A DNA stretch of 64,000 nucleotides from Semisulcospira habei (Eukaryota > Mollusca > Gastropoda > Semisulcospiridae), in the NCBI GenBank assembly GCA_036245525.1, contig BTPG01000005.1:182704245-182768244 (forward strand). The letters are read 5' to 3'. Shown here piece by piece: positions 32,812-43,749 of this stretch. The position numbers were made by a program, and so were the translations under genes. Numbering within the stretch: the first letter of the stretch is position 1; each line of letters opens with the position of its first letter. Under the pieces are notes generated by a model. That model searched no databases. It saw only the letters and a program-made list of their open reading frames with translations, and had not been told where the DNA came from.

Positions 32812-33006
32812 CTCTGCCACTCTGCCCGTGACGATGCGGAACCTGGAGGAGAACAACGGAGTGGATCCACGCGTGACGGGCTTCGTGGCTCCAGTCGGGG
32901 CCACCATTAACATGGACGGGACTGCGCTGTACGAGGCGGTGGCCGTCATCTTCATCGGACAGGTGGAAGGTTACGAACTAGGCATCGGCAAAATCGTCAC
33001 AGTCTG
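32812..33006 (+). CDS. EAAT: EAAT, HP1 to TM7 exon (195 nt)
   Basis: Reads [18 protein letters not shown], then [40 protein letters not shown] and IVTV. NMDGT is the unwound TM7 motif that binds sodium and substrate; the SATLP part finishes HP1. Everything needed for transport is intact. Starts and ends in phase 2; the junction codon to the next exon is TGT (Cys) where vertebrate EAATs have Ser. Confidence 0.95.
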
Positions 33007-33107
33007 GTGAGTATCAGCACTGGTTGTGGAGGAGCGGTGGTGGTGGTGATGGGGGAGGGAGTTTGTCCTTCATTTTGTTACTTTTTTATATTATTATTTT
33101 ATTAAAT

Positions 33108-33394
<287 letters not shown>

Positions 33395-33410
33395 TTCTCA
33401 AGTGCAGCTG

Positions 33411-33645
33411 TATACCCCCTTCACTGCCAAGATGTTAACACCAATCAACAGCAAGAGGTATATAGAGTCTCATGAGCTCACGCAGTCGCCGGGGCTCATA
33501 AGGATCTTTGCCTCTTGCTGAAACCACTGTGGGATGATGTCTTTGACTTTGAATTTACAAAGATTCAAAAATACGATATGCGTCCACTGGTAGTGAAGGG
33601 ATTGTGTGGTAGTGAAGGGATTGTGTGGTAGTGAAGGGATTGTAT
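33411..33645. mobile_element. Decayed type-C MITE with repeated end
   Basis: CCCCCTTCACTGCCAAG at the left and CCACTGGTAGTGAAGGG at the right, hairpin 33453-33520 (CAAGAGGTATATAGAGTCTC). The right end GGTAGTGAAGGGATTGTGT is repeated three times (33589-33645). Confidence 0.65.
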
Positions 33646-33787
33646 CACGCAGTACACACGTTGCTACCGCATTTTCTACAGACAGTTGGCTCGAGTAGAT
33701 TCATTATAGAACTTTATAATGTGTGTTGTTCTGGAAGTTACGGCTCCAAAAATCAGACCAGCGAACAACACAGTTTTTCTCTTTCAG

Positions 33788-33922
33788 TCTTACCGCAACG
33801 GCGGCAGCCATCGGCGCTGCTGGCGTGCCGCAGGCTGGTCTGGTAACCATGGTGATCGTGCTAACGGCTGTCGGGTTCCCCGCGGACAGGGTGGGGCTGA
33901 TTCTGGCTATAGACTGGCTCCT
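33788..33922 (+). CDS. EAAT: EAAT, HP2 exon (135 nt, in-frame skippable)
   Basis: Reads [40 protein letters not shown] and IDWLL: the end of TM7, the HP2 gate and the beginning of TM8. [12 protein letters not shown] is near-invariant in EAATs. Phase 2 at both ends and 45 codons long, so skipping it would keep the frame. In mammals the corresponding 135-nt exon is skipped in the EAAT1 exon-9-less form (recalled, not checked). Confidence 0.95.
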
Positions 33923-34061
33923 GTAAGTACCCAGCACGTAGACCAACGAATTTGTAAACATGTATGCAGACGCGCAGACTGACTGACACATACAGAGAAG
34001 ATAAGCGGAGCATGGACTGCCTTTTGGTAAAAAATAGTAATAATATAATAATGATAATAAT

Positions 34062-34131
34062 CAGGGGCGGATCGGGGGGGGGGATCCAGGGGTTTATGCC
34101 CCCTTCCACCCCCCACCCCCACCCCCCCAAA

Positions 34132-34162
<31 letters not shown>

Positions 34163-34335
34163 ATTTCAAAATGTCACAACAAAGTCCCTTTTTCAGGTGT
34201 TTGGAATCTCCCCCCCCCCCCCCCCCCACACACACACACATGCGAACGGTAGGAGTCGTAACACGCACGCCCTCCCCCCCCCCCTCCCATGATAAAACAA
34301 TAATAATATAATAATGATATAATCAGGGGCGGATC
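34062..34335. mobile_element. Two hAT-like MITE ends
   Basis: AATCAGGGGCGGATC occurs at 34060 and again at 34320, both left-type ends in the same orientation, separated by (AAAT)n (34130-34164) and poly-C. No right end is visible. Confidence 0.45.
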
Positions 34336-34471
34336 TAGGGACTAGGTAAAAGAGCCTGTTTGTTTACTGTGTTTATTCAGCGTGTAATTATGTCCCTTGG
34401 TATGTCTAGTACTCTAGTACAGTTATCCGACTCGGTGGTGGTTTTATTTATGTCGACTGGCAGATCAGGGG

Positions 34472-34565
34472 TTAACTAATTCGAGACGTGCCGCATCCGG
34501 ATACGCGGCAAGAAACCCGCGGCACCAAGCCGCGTATCCGATTGCAGCACTTCTCGAATGTGTTC
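34472..34565. mobile_element. TTAA MITE, type B
   Basis: TTAACTAATTCGAGACGTGC at the left; the right end CTTCTCGAATGTGTTCA is degraded. Inner inverted repeat ATCCGGATACGCGG / CCGCGTATCCGAT. Confidence 0.75.
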
Positions 34566-34695
34566 AGTGTATCATTCCTTCATTCAGCCTACAGTTTTCA
34601 AGTCAAGACAAGCATGATCTATTTGTCCCGTTCCCCAATAAAATCTTTAAACAACACACTCTTGTCATAAGCATTAATTAATATAAAGAAAAGGA

Positions 34696-35720
34696 ACATA
34701 ATACGGCCGGAATCCCGTGCACATAATACGGCCGGAATCCCGTGCACATAATACGGCCGGAATCCCGTGCACATAATACGGCCGGAATCCCGTGTACATA
34801 ATACGGCCGGAATCCCGTGTACATAATACGGCCGGAATCCCGTGTACATAATACGGCCGGAATCCCGTGCACATAATACGGCCGGAATCCCGTGCACATA
34901 ATACGGCCGGAATCCCGTGCACATAATACGGCCGGAATCCCGTGCACATAATACGGCCGGAATCCCGTGCACATAATACGGCCGGAATCCCGTGCACATA
35001 ATACGGCCGGAATCCCGTGCACATAATACGGCCGGAATCCCGTGCACATAATACGGCCGGAATCCCGTGCACATAATACGGCCGGAATCCCGTGCACATA
35101 ATACGGCCGGAATCCCGTGCACATAATACGGCCGGAATCCCGTGCACATAATACGGCCGGAATCCCGTGCACATAATACGGCCGGAATCCCGTGCACATA
35201 ATACGGCCGGAATCCCGTGCACATAATACGGCCGGAATCCCGTGTACATAATACGGCCGGAATCCCGTGTACATAATACGGCCGGAATCCCGTGTACATA
35301 ATACGGCCGGAATCCCGTGCACATAATACGGCCGGAATCCCGTGCACATAATACGGCCGGAATCCCGTGTACATAATACGGCCGGAATCCCGTGCACATA
35401 ATACGGCCGGAATCCCGTGTACATAATACGGCCGGAATCCCGTGCACATAATACGGCCGGAATCCCGTGCACATAATACGGCCGGAATCCCGTGCACATA
35501 ATACGGCCGGAATCCCGTGCACATAATACGGCCGGAATCCCGTGCACATAATACGGCCGGAATCCCGTGCACATAATACGGCCGGAATCCGGTGCACATA
35601 ATACGGCCGGAATCCCGTGCACATAATACGGCCGGAATCCCGTGTACATAATACGGCCGGAATCCCGTGCACATAATACGGCCGGAATCCCGTGCACATA
35701 ATACGGCCGGAATCCCGTGT
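34696..35720. repeat. 25-bp minisatellite, 41 copies
   Basis: Exactly 41 units of 25 bp with the core ACGGCCGGAATCCCGTG. The only common variant is the last base (GTGC or GTGT); one unit has CCGGTG. None of the three minus-strand frames has a stop, which gives overlapping open frames of 350-400 codons. The array lies inside an EAAT intron, antisense to those frames. I regard it as satellite DNA. Confidence 0.95.
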
Positions 35721-35927
35721 AAAAAGCCCGGAAAAAAACAAAAGTCGGATAAGTAGGTATACCAACGTTTTTTTCAGAGGTCCGCGTGTAACACGTTTGG
35801 GATATACCAAGAGAAGTACAGCTTTTTAAGTCCCCTAGCAATCCTTTATATTCAACCACATCGTCAAACAAAAATGCCGTAGGAGGCGCGCTAACTCATG
35901 CGCCGCTGCCCGTGCAGTTTTGGAGAG

Positions 35928-36306
35928 TTGGTTGGTTGGTTGGTTGATTGTGCATCGCTTAACGTCCCGACAGCAAGCAGACTTTCTCAGGACTTGCCTG
36001 CACTGCTTGTGAAAAGAAAAAAAAAAAACTAAACAGAATATTGAATGTATGTCGCCAGCCGGTCTAATAACGCTAAATAAACCTAAGTCCATTTAGCAAC
36101 ACACATCCAATGTCAAGAGCTACAGGCAGCGCAGACAGTAGGGAGAGTTTAAAAAGGGAAAATACAGGTGAATGGACCAAGGGTAGACAGAAACACGTGC
36201 CCCAGAATAGAGGGGAAAACCCACCCTGTGGGCTGACCAGGGTGACCCTGGGAACTAAAAAGTAGTTAATCCCACCCAAGTCCCCCAGGGCAGACCCGGG
36301 TGGGGA
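35928..36306 (-). mobile_element. SINE-like retroposon S1, copy 3
   Basis: Matches copy 1 on the minus strand. Flanks GTTTTGGAGAG (35917-35927) and GTTATGGAGAG (36307-36317) look like an 11-bp target duplication with one change. Confidence 0.88.
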
Positions 36307-36446
36307 GTTATGGAGAGACCAATACAGCAGTAGTCGAGGGTTACCGTGTAAACTAGCCCGTGTCAGAGAGATCTAAGGAAGTAGGGACAAAGGCACAACG
36401 GACGGAAGTGAGTACTCGGTTCATCATAAAGAAAAGAAGCATTATA

Positions 36447-36526
36447 TTAACTCATTCGAGACGTGCCGCCTCCGGATACGCGGTATAAGCCGCGTATCAG
36501 GAGGCGGCACGTCTCGAATGAGTTAA
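36447..36526. mobile_element. 80-bp TTAA MITE, type B
   Basis: TTAACTCATTCGAGACGTGC, a GCCTCC/GGAGGC continuation of the stem and CCGCGTATC, with TTAA on both ends. Nearly perfect palindrome. Confidence 0.9.
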
Positions 36527-36639
36527 TAACTCATATTTATATGTGTTTGTGTGGGAGATGAGCGTGGGTGTGTACGGTACGTATTGGTTTGTGATATTAG
36601 TTGTTTAGTTTTAAAGTTTTTTACTGGGTGTGTAGGGCA

Positions 36640-36772
36640 TTGGATTTCTGTGACAGAGTATTAATTATTTTTTATTGTTGACTGTGATGTTTGTAATGGT
36701 AACGACACCAACATACATTCCTATGCTTTATGTTCTTAAGGCAAATGGTAATAAACAGTATCTATCTATCTA

Positions 36773-36821
<49 letters not shown>

Positions 36822-36930
36822 GCTTTATGTTCTTAAGGCAAATGGTAATAAACAGTATTTATCTATCTATCTTTCTGTCTGTCTGTCTCTCTATCTATAT
36901 CTAATCTAATCTAATCTATCTATTTATTTT
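36640..36930 (+). mobile_element. LINE 3' end with (TATC)n/(TCTG)n tail, duplicated
   Basis: A 39-bp block starting ATGCTTTATGTTCTTAAGGC and containing GGTAATAAACAGTAT occurs at 36723-36761 and 36820-36858, each followed by TATC/TCTG repeats. The last repeats lead straight into the EAAT acceptor at 36937. Confidence 0.75.
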
Positions 36931-36937
36931 TGTCCAG

Positions 36938-37163
36938 GGATCGCTTCCGCACTGCAATCAACGTGCTTGGCGACGCCTACGGCGCCGGAATAGTTCACCA
37001 TCTTTCTCGGGCGGATCTGAAACTCATGGACGAGGAGGACAGGGCCGCGGAGGTCGACATCGTGATCCAGGACAAGCCAAAGGCCGAAGTCCACAATGGC
37101 GTTGCCAACGGCAAGGCGTCAGAAGGGGGGCACCTCAACGCCAGCTTTGACGCGCGGCTTTGA
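36938..37163 (+). CDS. EAAT: EAAT, terminal exon (TM8 end and cytoplasmic tail)
   Basis: Completes [20 protein letters not shown]: the aspartates, the arginine (the acidic-substrate selector of EAATs), RT and N...GD of TM8 are all present. Then [10 protein letters not shown] and a tail rich in charged residues ([20 protein letters not shown], then NGVANGK) ending in FDARL and TGA. The tail lacks the vertebrate C-terminal motifs I know. As the final codons run straight to a stop with no splice site, this is the last coding exon. Confidence 0.95.
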
Positions 37164-37640
37164 AACGAAGAATCTGATGGAGAACTAACCCATTTTACTG
37201 CCGAGACAAAGTGATCACTGGCCAAATGCAGAAGAACACAATCTAAATTTCTGCAAGAGGCATAGATCCTCATGAGCCCCCGCAGATGCGGGGGCTCATG
37301 AGGATCTATGCCTCTTGGTGACATAATTTTGTATCCACGGTGGTTTTTTTTTTTTTTTTTTTTTTTTTTGGGGGGGGGGGGGTTTGGGTGGAGGGGAGGG
37401 TTTTTTTTTTTTTTTTTTGGGGGGGGGGGAGCGGCTTGGGCTTTTTAGCGGTGAATAATTAACAAAGGATTTCGGAAACAAAGTCGCTGGCAGTTGCGGG
37501 GGCTTATGAGGATATGTGCCTCTCGCTAACACCACTTTGTATGCACGCTCCTTGGACGCCTGGGACTCATTTGCGGTGAATTAATAAACAATTTCATGAT
37601 CAGAATCTGCGTCCACTGGCAGTGGAGGGGATAACTTGGT
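37164..37640 (+). mobile_element. EAAT 3' UTR occupied by a type-C MITE
   Basis: The MITE starts 22 nt after the stop with CTAACCCATTTTACTGCCGAG and ends near 37633 with CACTGGCAGTGGAGGGG. A strong hairpin (AGAGGCATAGATCCTCATGA and complement, 37257-37317) and poly-T/G expansions (37342-37435) lie inside. A candidate polyadenylation signal AATAAA is at 37583-37588; which signal is used cannot be told. Confidence 0.65.
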
Positions 37641-38324
37641 TGGATGAAGATGAGCAGGTCTGTGGTCTCGGAAGTCATATTTGTTTCTGATACACAGTGC
37701 ATGTAAGTTTTTCAGTCTCCTCTATTTATAGAAGGGACTTGTTAGAACGGGTCGCCGTGAGGCGAATTTAATAGCATGTCCATGATATCCAAGGCGGGCA
37801 GGCTAAACCTCTAATTGAAGTAACGAGATAAAAATTACGTCATGTCTAGTTACGCTAACCTCGCTGCTGAACGTACATTTGGCGCAAAGCGCCGTATTTG
37901 CGTATGTATGTATGTGCGTATATATGTATGTGTGTGCGTATGTATGTAAACAAGAGAATCTCCGATATTTCTGTACACACACGCTTGACACTTGTCGAAT
38001 ACTTTCTTAAGTAGGTGGCTAAGACAGCCTCCGAGCATATTGTAATTGAATGTCTCATTGAAGACATAACCGTTTATAGTAAGTCGGTTGAGCCAGATTA
38101 CAGTGAGTAATTTTTGTCATATATTATTTACTTGAAATTTTGCATATCTAGTTAGGAGAAGACTCTAAATGAGTTCGTTAGCCAGCTTTGCATCCTTTCA
38201 ACTTCTTTAATAAAAATTTATTCTTTTCAGAAAATAATTTAAACACTAAAAAATCTTTACTTCTAGAGAAAGTAAGACAGTGGCGGTGACGTAAAAGAGG
38301 CAACTCCGTCATCACGCAGACACT

Positions 38325-38654
38325 ATAATAATAATAATAATAATAATAATACCGTTATTATATAGGCGCTTTTTCTCAATTTTTGGGCAAATCCACTCAA
38401 AGCGCCGCGAACTTAAACCCAACACGCACACTCACGTAACAGACACGGATTTACGCCATTTAAGACAAACACAGTACAAGACAGACGAAGGGCCAGTTCA
38501 ACTACTGAAGTTACAGAGATTTTTGATCGCTTCTATATGAAATTTGTAAAGTGGCCTGAAACCGGTACCAATGTGTGTGTGGGGGGTGGGGGGGGGGGGG
38601 AGTGGAAGAACCGGAGTACCCGGAGAAAGAATCCCCGACGGTCCGCCCGAATTA
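38325..38654 (-). mobile_element. (ATT)n retroposon nested in RptA copy B
   Basis: Starts with (ATA)n then TATTATATAGGCGC, CGCGAACTTAAACCCAAC and CTACTGAAGTT, ends GGTCCGCCCGAATTA. Flanked by ACACT at 38320-38324 and 38655-38659, and copy A lacks it at the corresponding place, which fixes its limits. Confidence 0.85.
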
Positions 38655-38681
38655 ACACTGACATAATACTCTAAATATGAC

Positions 38682-38835
<154 letters not shown>

Positions 38836-39344
38836 TGCGCATCTCCAGGAGGAATATATCCTCATGCGCCTTCCAGGCATATGAAGATCTATGCCTCTTG
38901 GATATGTTTGGAGCGCGCGCGCACGCACGCACTAATACGCACACACACATCGACGCGCTTTCAGAAGAGCATGCAGGTGACCCGTGTACTTCGTATATCA
39001 TGTAGCTAAGTAAAGTCAACTTGCTTTCACACACATTATAGCAAGACTGAAATTGTACCGTGAAGTTCTAGTGTTGTAACCGTTTTCTCAAGCCTATGAA
39101 GCGAAAATGAAACTTACATCACGTAAAATATAAAATTACGTAAAAACTAAAACTTACCTCATGACAAATAGCGTTTGACAAATCAATGACGTGTATGTCC
39201 TGCGCCCCTTGTAGAACTCACTGACGACGCATTGGCAGATCTGCGAGACTTTTTCAATATTAGATAATTCAACATCAGAATCAGGTCAAAGACAAAAGGT
39301 AGAGAGACCGTTGACAACGAGGGCAGCTCTCATATAGAAGGGAC

Positions 39345-39594
39345 TTTGTGGGTTATGGTTCATCCCATCTTGTTTTCAATATTTCAACACTCATTTGTGA
39401 AGATTAAAAATGGTTAACTGACCTACAGTTGTAGTGCATTGTTCTCTCGCACACACGTGCATATATAACAGTGCCGTCCGCAACTTCGGGAAACGTCTGT
39501 TTAACTTCTGTGGGACAAGAATCGGACAGGACACTTGGAGGATATTGACAGTTTTAGCCCCTTCCCTCCCGGACCACAGTGACCGACATCCCGC
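39345..39594. other. Nothing recognised
   Basis: Single-copy-looking sequence without a supported feature. Confidence 0.45.
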
Positions 39595-39640
39595 TTAACT
39601 CATTCGCGTATCCGGAGGCGGCACGTTTCGAATGAGTTAA
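39595..39640. mobile_element. 46-bp TTAA MITE relic, type B
   Basis: TTAACTCATTCG and GCGGCACGTTTCGAATGAG TTAA; one arm has been mostly deleted. Confidence 0.75.
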
Positions 39641-39734
39641 AGAGTCCTCTTGCTGATAATACTTTGCATCCAAGGCCAGTCCGACTTGGACATCTGGGGC
39701 TCTGGCGTCGAATTCACAGCTACTGTCAGTGATG

Positions 39735-39795
39735 GGTTAGTTAGTTATTGTGGTTTAACGCCGAGCAGGCGACTAAGGCCATCTCACGGCGGGTC
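39735..39795 (-). mobile_element. SINE 3' tail (GGCGTTAAAC type), minus
   Basis: GTTAGTTATTGTGGTTTAAC, GCCGAGCAGGCGACTAAGG and CCATCTCACGGCGG: the complement of 6694-6757. Confidence 0.65.
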
Positions 39796-40039
39796 AGTGA
39801 AGGGGTTGACCGATTTATGTTACGAATTTTCTCAAGCTGAAATCACGTCCCTCACACGCTCTGAGCAGAATCGGTTGTGAGCATGTGAGCATCATGCCAG
39901 TATTCAAGCCTCTACCGACAGATCTTTGGAAGGACAAGCGCTTGCTGTTTTGGAAATAGTATATCTACAAAGCCTTGAATTGTCATTCTCTTTTTGAAAC
40001 ACGTACACTTGCCGGTGTGTGGTTTGGGACCTTAAGACT

Positions 40040-40120
40040 TTAACCCCTTGGATGCCGAGAGACACATGTCTTCATGGGCCCCCGCTGCGGGGACTCGTGA
40101 AGATTATATGCCTCTCGTTG
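40040..40120. mobile_element. Type-C MITE fragment
   Basis: TTAACCCCTTGGATGCCGAG and a decayed hairpin GAGACACATGTCTTCATGGG ... GCCTCTC. Confidence 0.6.
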
Positions 40121-40178
40121 GCACTTGCTTGTGTCCAAGCTCCTCGGAGTTAGACGGATAGGGTACTTTGGAGTTGGA

Positions 40179-40393
40179 TTAAGCCATTCAGCCCTGACGC
40201 ACTACAGCAGGAGATGAGGCGACCATGATAATTCAAGGGTAGTGCCAGATTAGCTTGGCGCCTGTCGGCGCCAAGCTAATCTGGCACTACCCTTGAATTA
40301 TCATGGTCGATCCGTCTCCTGCAACAGGTGCATAGTCGTTAGATGACGCCTCCGAATTTGTGGGAAATACGTGCGTCGGGCTGAATGAGTTGA
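40179..40393. mobile_element. TTAA hairpin MITE, type A (reference copy)
   Basis: TTAAGCCATTCAGCCCTGAC at the left and GTCGGGCTGAATGAGTTGA at the right. Stem 40219-40312 is an almost perfect 45-bp inverted repeat. 215 bp long, like most complete copies. Confidence 0.9.
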
Positions 40394-40759
40394 CAAACAT
40401 TTCAAAAACACAATACGCGTGCAATGGCTGGGAAGGGGCCAAGGTAAAGCATTTACAGCTTTTACAGCTGAACGGTTCAAAGTCACACGTATACCGTAAT
40501 CCGGTGTCAATTATTTTTCACAACCGTGCTCTGGTCTGTGACTTTTGACCTTACTTCGTAGAACTCTAGAATGGGAATTACCATAGCAAATATAATTATG
40601 GCAGAAACGGGCACCCTCATCGACATTTTGTCATTCCACCACTCATTGATTCTAACCAGAGGACGGTATTTTCTTTTGTGACAAATGTTGAGAAACCATT
40701 TTTAAAAAAAAACAAAAAAAACAACATCGAAACGCAAATGTGTTTGTTAGACAAAGCAA

Positions 40760-41175
40760 CCCCTTCAGCAATATCAAGAGGCATAGATCCTCATGAGCTC
40801 CCCAGATGCGGGGGCTTGAGGATCCAGGGCCGGATCCAGGGGGGGGAGGTGTGCTTTGGTACTACAGCACCCCCCTCCTCTGCTTAAAAAGAATCAAAAA
40901 AAAAAAATCATATACTACCAGGCCACAACATGGTTCGAGAATGTGGGGGGGGGGGGGGGTGGTTTAATGTTATCTTCGGACTCTGAAAGCACTCCCCTCC
41001 CCCCCCCCCCCCCCCCCCCCCCCCCCATTCGATTTTTTCGGACCCTGGAAGCACGCGCCATTCGCTCCTGAACAGTATACAGTTCTTATATTGTCGTTCA
41101 GCACCCGCCCCCCCCCCCTTAAAACGTGATTGATCCGGCTCTGAGATCTATACCTCATGCACTTGCTGGCCCCGA
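40760..41175. mobile_element. Type-C hairpin split by a hAT-like MITE
   Basis: CAAGAGGCATAGATCCTCAT (40777) and CTTGAGGATC form the interrupted hairpin; AGATCTATACCTCATG (41144) is its continuation. Confidence 0.65.
40825..41143. mobile_element. hAT-like MITE
   Basis: Left CAGGGCCGGATCCAGGGG, right CCTTAAAACGTGATTGATCC then GGCTCTG. Contains poly-C and poly-G runs and no transposase. Same family as 10738-11024. Confidence 0.6.
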
Positions 41176-42080
41176 TTGTGTAACCGTACTAAAGAGGGGG
41201 CTCAGGAGGAAAATTAATGTTCTTTGTGTTTTGCTGTTTCAGCGGCTTGAGTTCTTTGCGGCCTTAAATGTACAATGTTATAATAAACATGCGTTCTAGC
41301 AAGGAGCAGTCGAGTGGTTAATAAGATAAGGCCTGACCCTTGAAATCCAAATTTGAGAGAAATTGTGTAACGAGTTTCTTATTTCAGTTCCATCTTTTGG
41401 TTATTAAGCTGTTTTGTCAATGTTTCACAAATATTTTTAATGTTTAATAAATTGCATGTATTTTTTATTGTTATTATTTGTATTGCACACAGCGATGTGG
41501 AAAGGTACACTGTATAGTTCGTGAATAAAAAGTGTCTATTTGTTCAATAGTTTGTTATGCACTGTATTCCTACTTTTATTTTAAATGTAAAATGTTAGCC
41601 TTTCTGCCTGTCTGTCTGCCATTTAAAGAAAAACAAGATGAGGATTTCATCCCAAAGTCTACCGTATTGTTTTGAGCTCACTGTAACGCACGCAGACTTT
41701 CCCCAGTCGCACGTACAGACTCTCAGCACAACAGACGCACGCACCGCCACTGACTCAGTCGGGCGCATTCACGCGGTATATACAAACACTGTTTCTCTTT
41801 CTTCTAGGTCCTTTTACTCTTACAAAAACAAATAACGTACTCTTAAAAGATTCTTTACACCATACACTTCTCACTACAAGCACATCAACACCGCATACAC
41901 ATACACAACGTAAAAGCCAGGCTAGGTAATTGTCCTCACAATCCAACCTGTTTCACGGGTGTTATCGTTCTGTAACGTTCTGTCCTTCCACGTCTAGGCG
42001 TGAAGTTTCTCGCGACGCACGCTTCAGAGTAGTCCCCCGTTTCTCGTACCGTGGACGTCCTCCTGACTCGCTCCCGTAAG
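41176..42080. other. AT-rich sequence, no gene recognised
   Basis: Several AATAAA-like motifs (41281, 41447, 41524) and no splice or coding signal. From 41640 the strand becomes C/A-rich, like the flank on the far side of the MULE (46.1-46.6 kb). Confidence 0.45.
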
Positions 42081-42089
42081 GTGACACGT

Positions 42090-42240
42090 CACTTTAGCGC
42101 CAGCACTACAGCGCCATACCTTTCAGCGCCACCATTTCAGCGCGGCGTCTTTTCAGCACCGTACTTTTTAGCGCCGTACATTTCAGCACGGGGGGATGTC
42201 AGCGCCGTACACTTTAGCGCCGGGAGACTTCAGCGCCATG
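42090..42240. repeat. MULE left subterminal repeats
   Basis: Degenerate units containing TTTCAGCGCC or TTTAGCGCC about every 16-20 bp. Confidence 0.85.
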
Positions 42241-42267
42241 AGGGAGGGGGTAAAACTATTGGCGTCA

Positions 42268-42462
<195 letters not shown>

Positions 42463-42618
42463 TCACTTCGTGAGTTACAGATCAGGTCTGAAGGAGTGGT
42501 TTGAGTTATATTCAGAGAGAAAGGTGTTGTGAGTGGTGTGATTGATATTCAGACGGAGTTGAGTTGAAATCGGGTTATTTTTCTGTTCATTACTCCTGAC
42601 GTTCTTTGCCGTGTAAAC

Positions 42619-43066
42619 ATGGCAGAGATTGCAGAGTCCTACCTAAGCATACGGAGAAAAGAAAAGTTTAGCTACAATGGCTACTCCTTCCGCTTCGATA
42701 AGAACAGTACAAAAGATCCAGAATTGTCTTTTTGGCGATGTGACAATGGTACATGTAAGGCCAGACTGCGCCTGAGAGATGGGGCAGTGGTGCAGGAGGT
42801 GGGGGAGCACCTGTCCCACGCCCCAAACCAGCCCAAAATCGCGGCCGCAATTGCAGTTAGTCGCATGAAAGACCAGGCCCGCAATACAAGAGACAGTACG
42901 AGGCAAATACTGGCTGACACGCAGGAAGGCCTTTCAGAAACAACGATTGTGAGTCTCCCTTCCAAGATGTGTTTGGTTCGGACCATCCAGCGGCAGCGGC
43001 AAAAAGAACAACAGCACCCACGACTGCCAACCAACCTAGCAGACCTTGGCGACATCCCGCAAGATC
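42619..43066 (+). CDS. MULE transposase, N-terminal FLYWCH exon
   Basis: From MAEIAESYLS it reads KFSYNGYSFRFDKNS, then LSFWRCDNGTCKARLRLRDG and EVGEHLSHAPNQ. This is the pattern of the FLYWCH zinc finger (aromatic residues, C...C, H..H), the DNA-binding module often found in front of MULE transposases. It continues through an Arg/Lys-rich helix (RTIQRQRQKEQQ) to NLADLGDIPQD, where homology stops at the piggyBac-like insertion (TTAA at 43067). Confidence 0.88.
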
Positions 43067-43749
43067 TTAACTCATTCTACCCCAACTACGGATTTATCCG
43101 TAAATGCACGCCCAGCATTTTCCGACCAACTACGGATTTATCCGTAATGGGCAGTCCTGAAACTGCATCCCTTCTTATTCTTCGGCTTGTAGTGGTTCCT
43201 AATTGGAACTGTTAGCTTTAGCCACTTCTTTGTTCTTCCTCATGTGCACGCGGCAAGTTTGGGCGGTTTTTCGAGCCTTTTTTTGCGGAATTTGTGTACT
43301 TTTCTTCGACAATGGCGAGGCGTTCCCGGACTTTGAATGCTAGTCAGGCTGCTGAGTTTATAATGAATTATGACAGCGAAGAAAATGATGAACTGATCGA
43401 CTGTGAAGTGGACTTAGATGAGTCCACTGACTCAGAAAATGAATTGAATGTTTGGGGTGTATCTTAAAAGTCTGAAATATTTACTTTTAAAAATGTCTTT
43501 GTTTACAAGCAAATTGCAAAAATAAACATCTCTTAGTTCTTTCCGGTGTCAATAAACATAAAACACAGGACATGTACATTTTGTAAATTTATTTTTCTGT
43601 ACTGTCCCAAAATTTGGTTGAGATAGGTTCAGTGGTTTCAAAGTTATAGCAGTTTTTGCGAGACACCCATATATTTAGCACTCAGCTCTCTGCATGGCTG
43701 GTCCAGAGGGCAAAGTTGCTGGCTGCACAGCTGGGGTAGAAAGAGTTAA
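43067..43749 (+). mobile_element. piggyBac-like non-autonomous element
   Basis: Bounded by TTAA (43067-43070 and 43746-43749). Ends TTAACTCATTCTACCCC and, inverted, TTAACTCTTTCTACCCC: 17 bp with one mismatch. Two direct copies of AACTACGGATTTATCCGTAA lie near the left end (43084 and 43128). It keeps the start of a transposase-like frame but no catalytic domain. It splits the MULE gene. Confidence 0.85.
43312..43467 (+). pseudogene. piggyBac-like transposase N-terminus (51 codons)
   Basis: ATG followed by RRSRTLNASQAAEFIMNYDS and a strongly acidic run (SEENDELIDCEVDLDESTD). Basic start, AxExI helix and D/S/E-rich region are typical of piggyBac transposase N-termini. The frame stops after NVWGVS, and the DDD catalytic core is absent. 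Assignment rests on this N-terminal style and on the TTAA ends. Confidence 0.65.

Larger units (their letters stand above)
33923..36937 (+). other. EAAT intron, 3 kb
   Basis: Donor GTAAGT, acceptor TTTTTGTCCAG. It contains hAT-like ends, type-B MITEs, the 25-bp minisatellite, an S1 SINE and a LINE tail running to the acceptor. Confidence 0.88.

Noticed and set aside
34619..35871. Three overlapping minus-strand frames of 350-400 codons
   Set aside because: They read the 25-bp minisatellite in each frame and encode the same peptide cycle.
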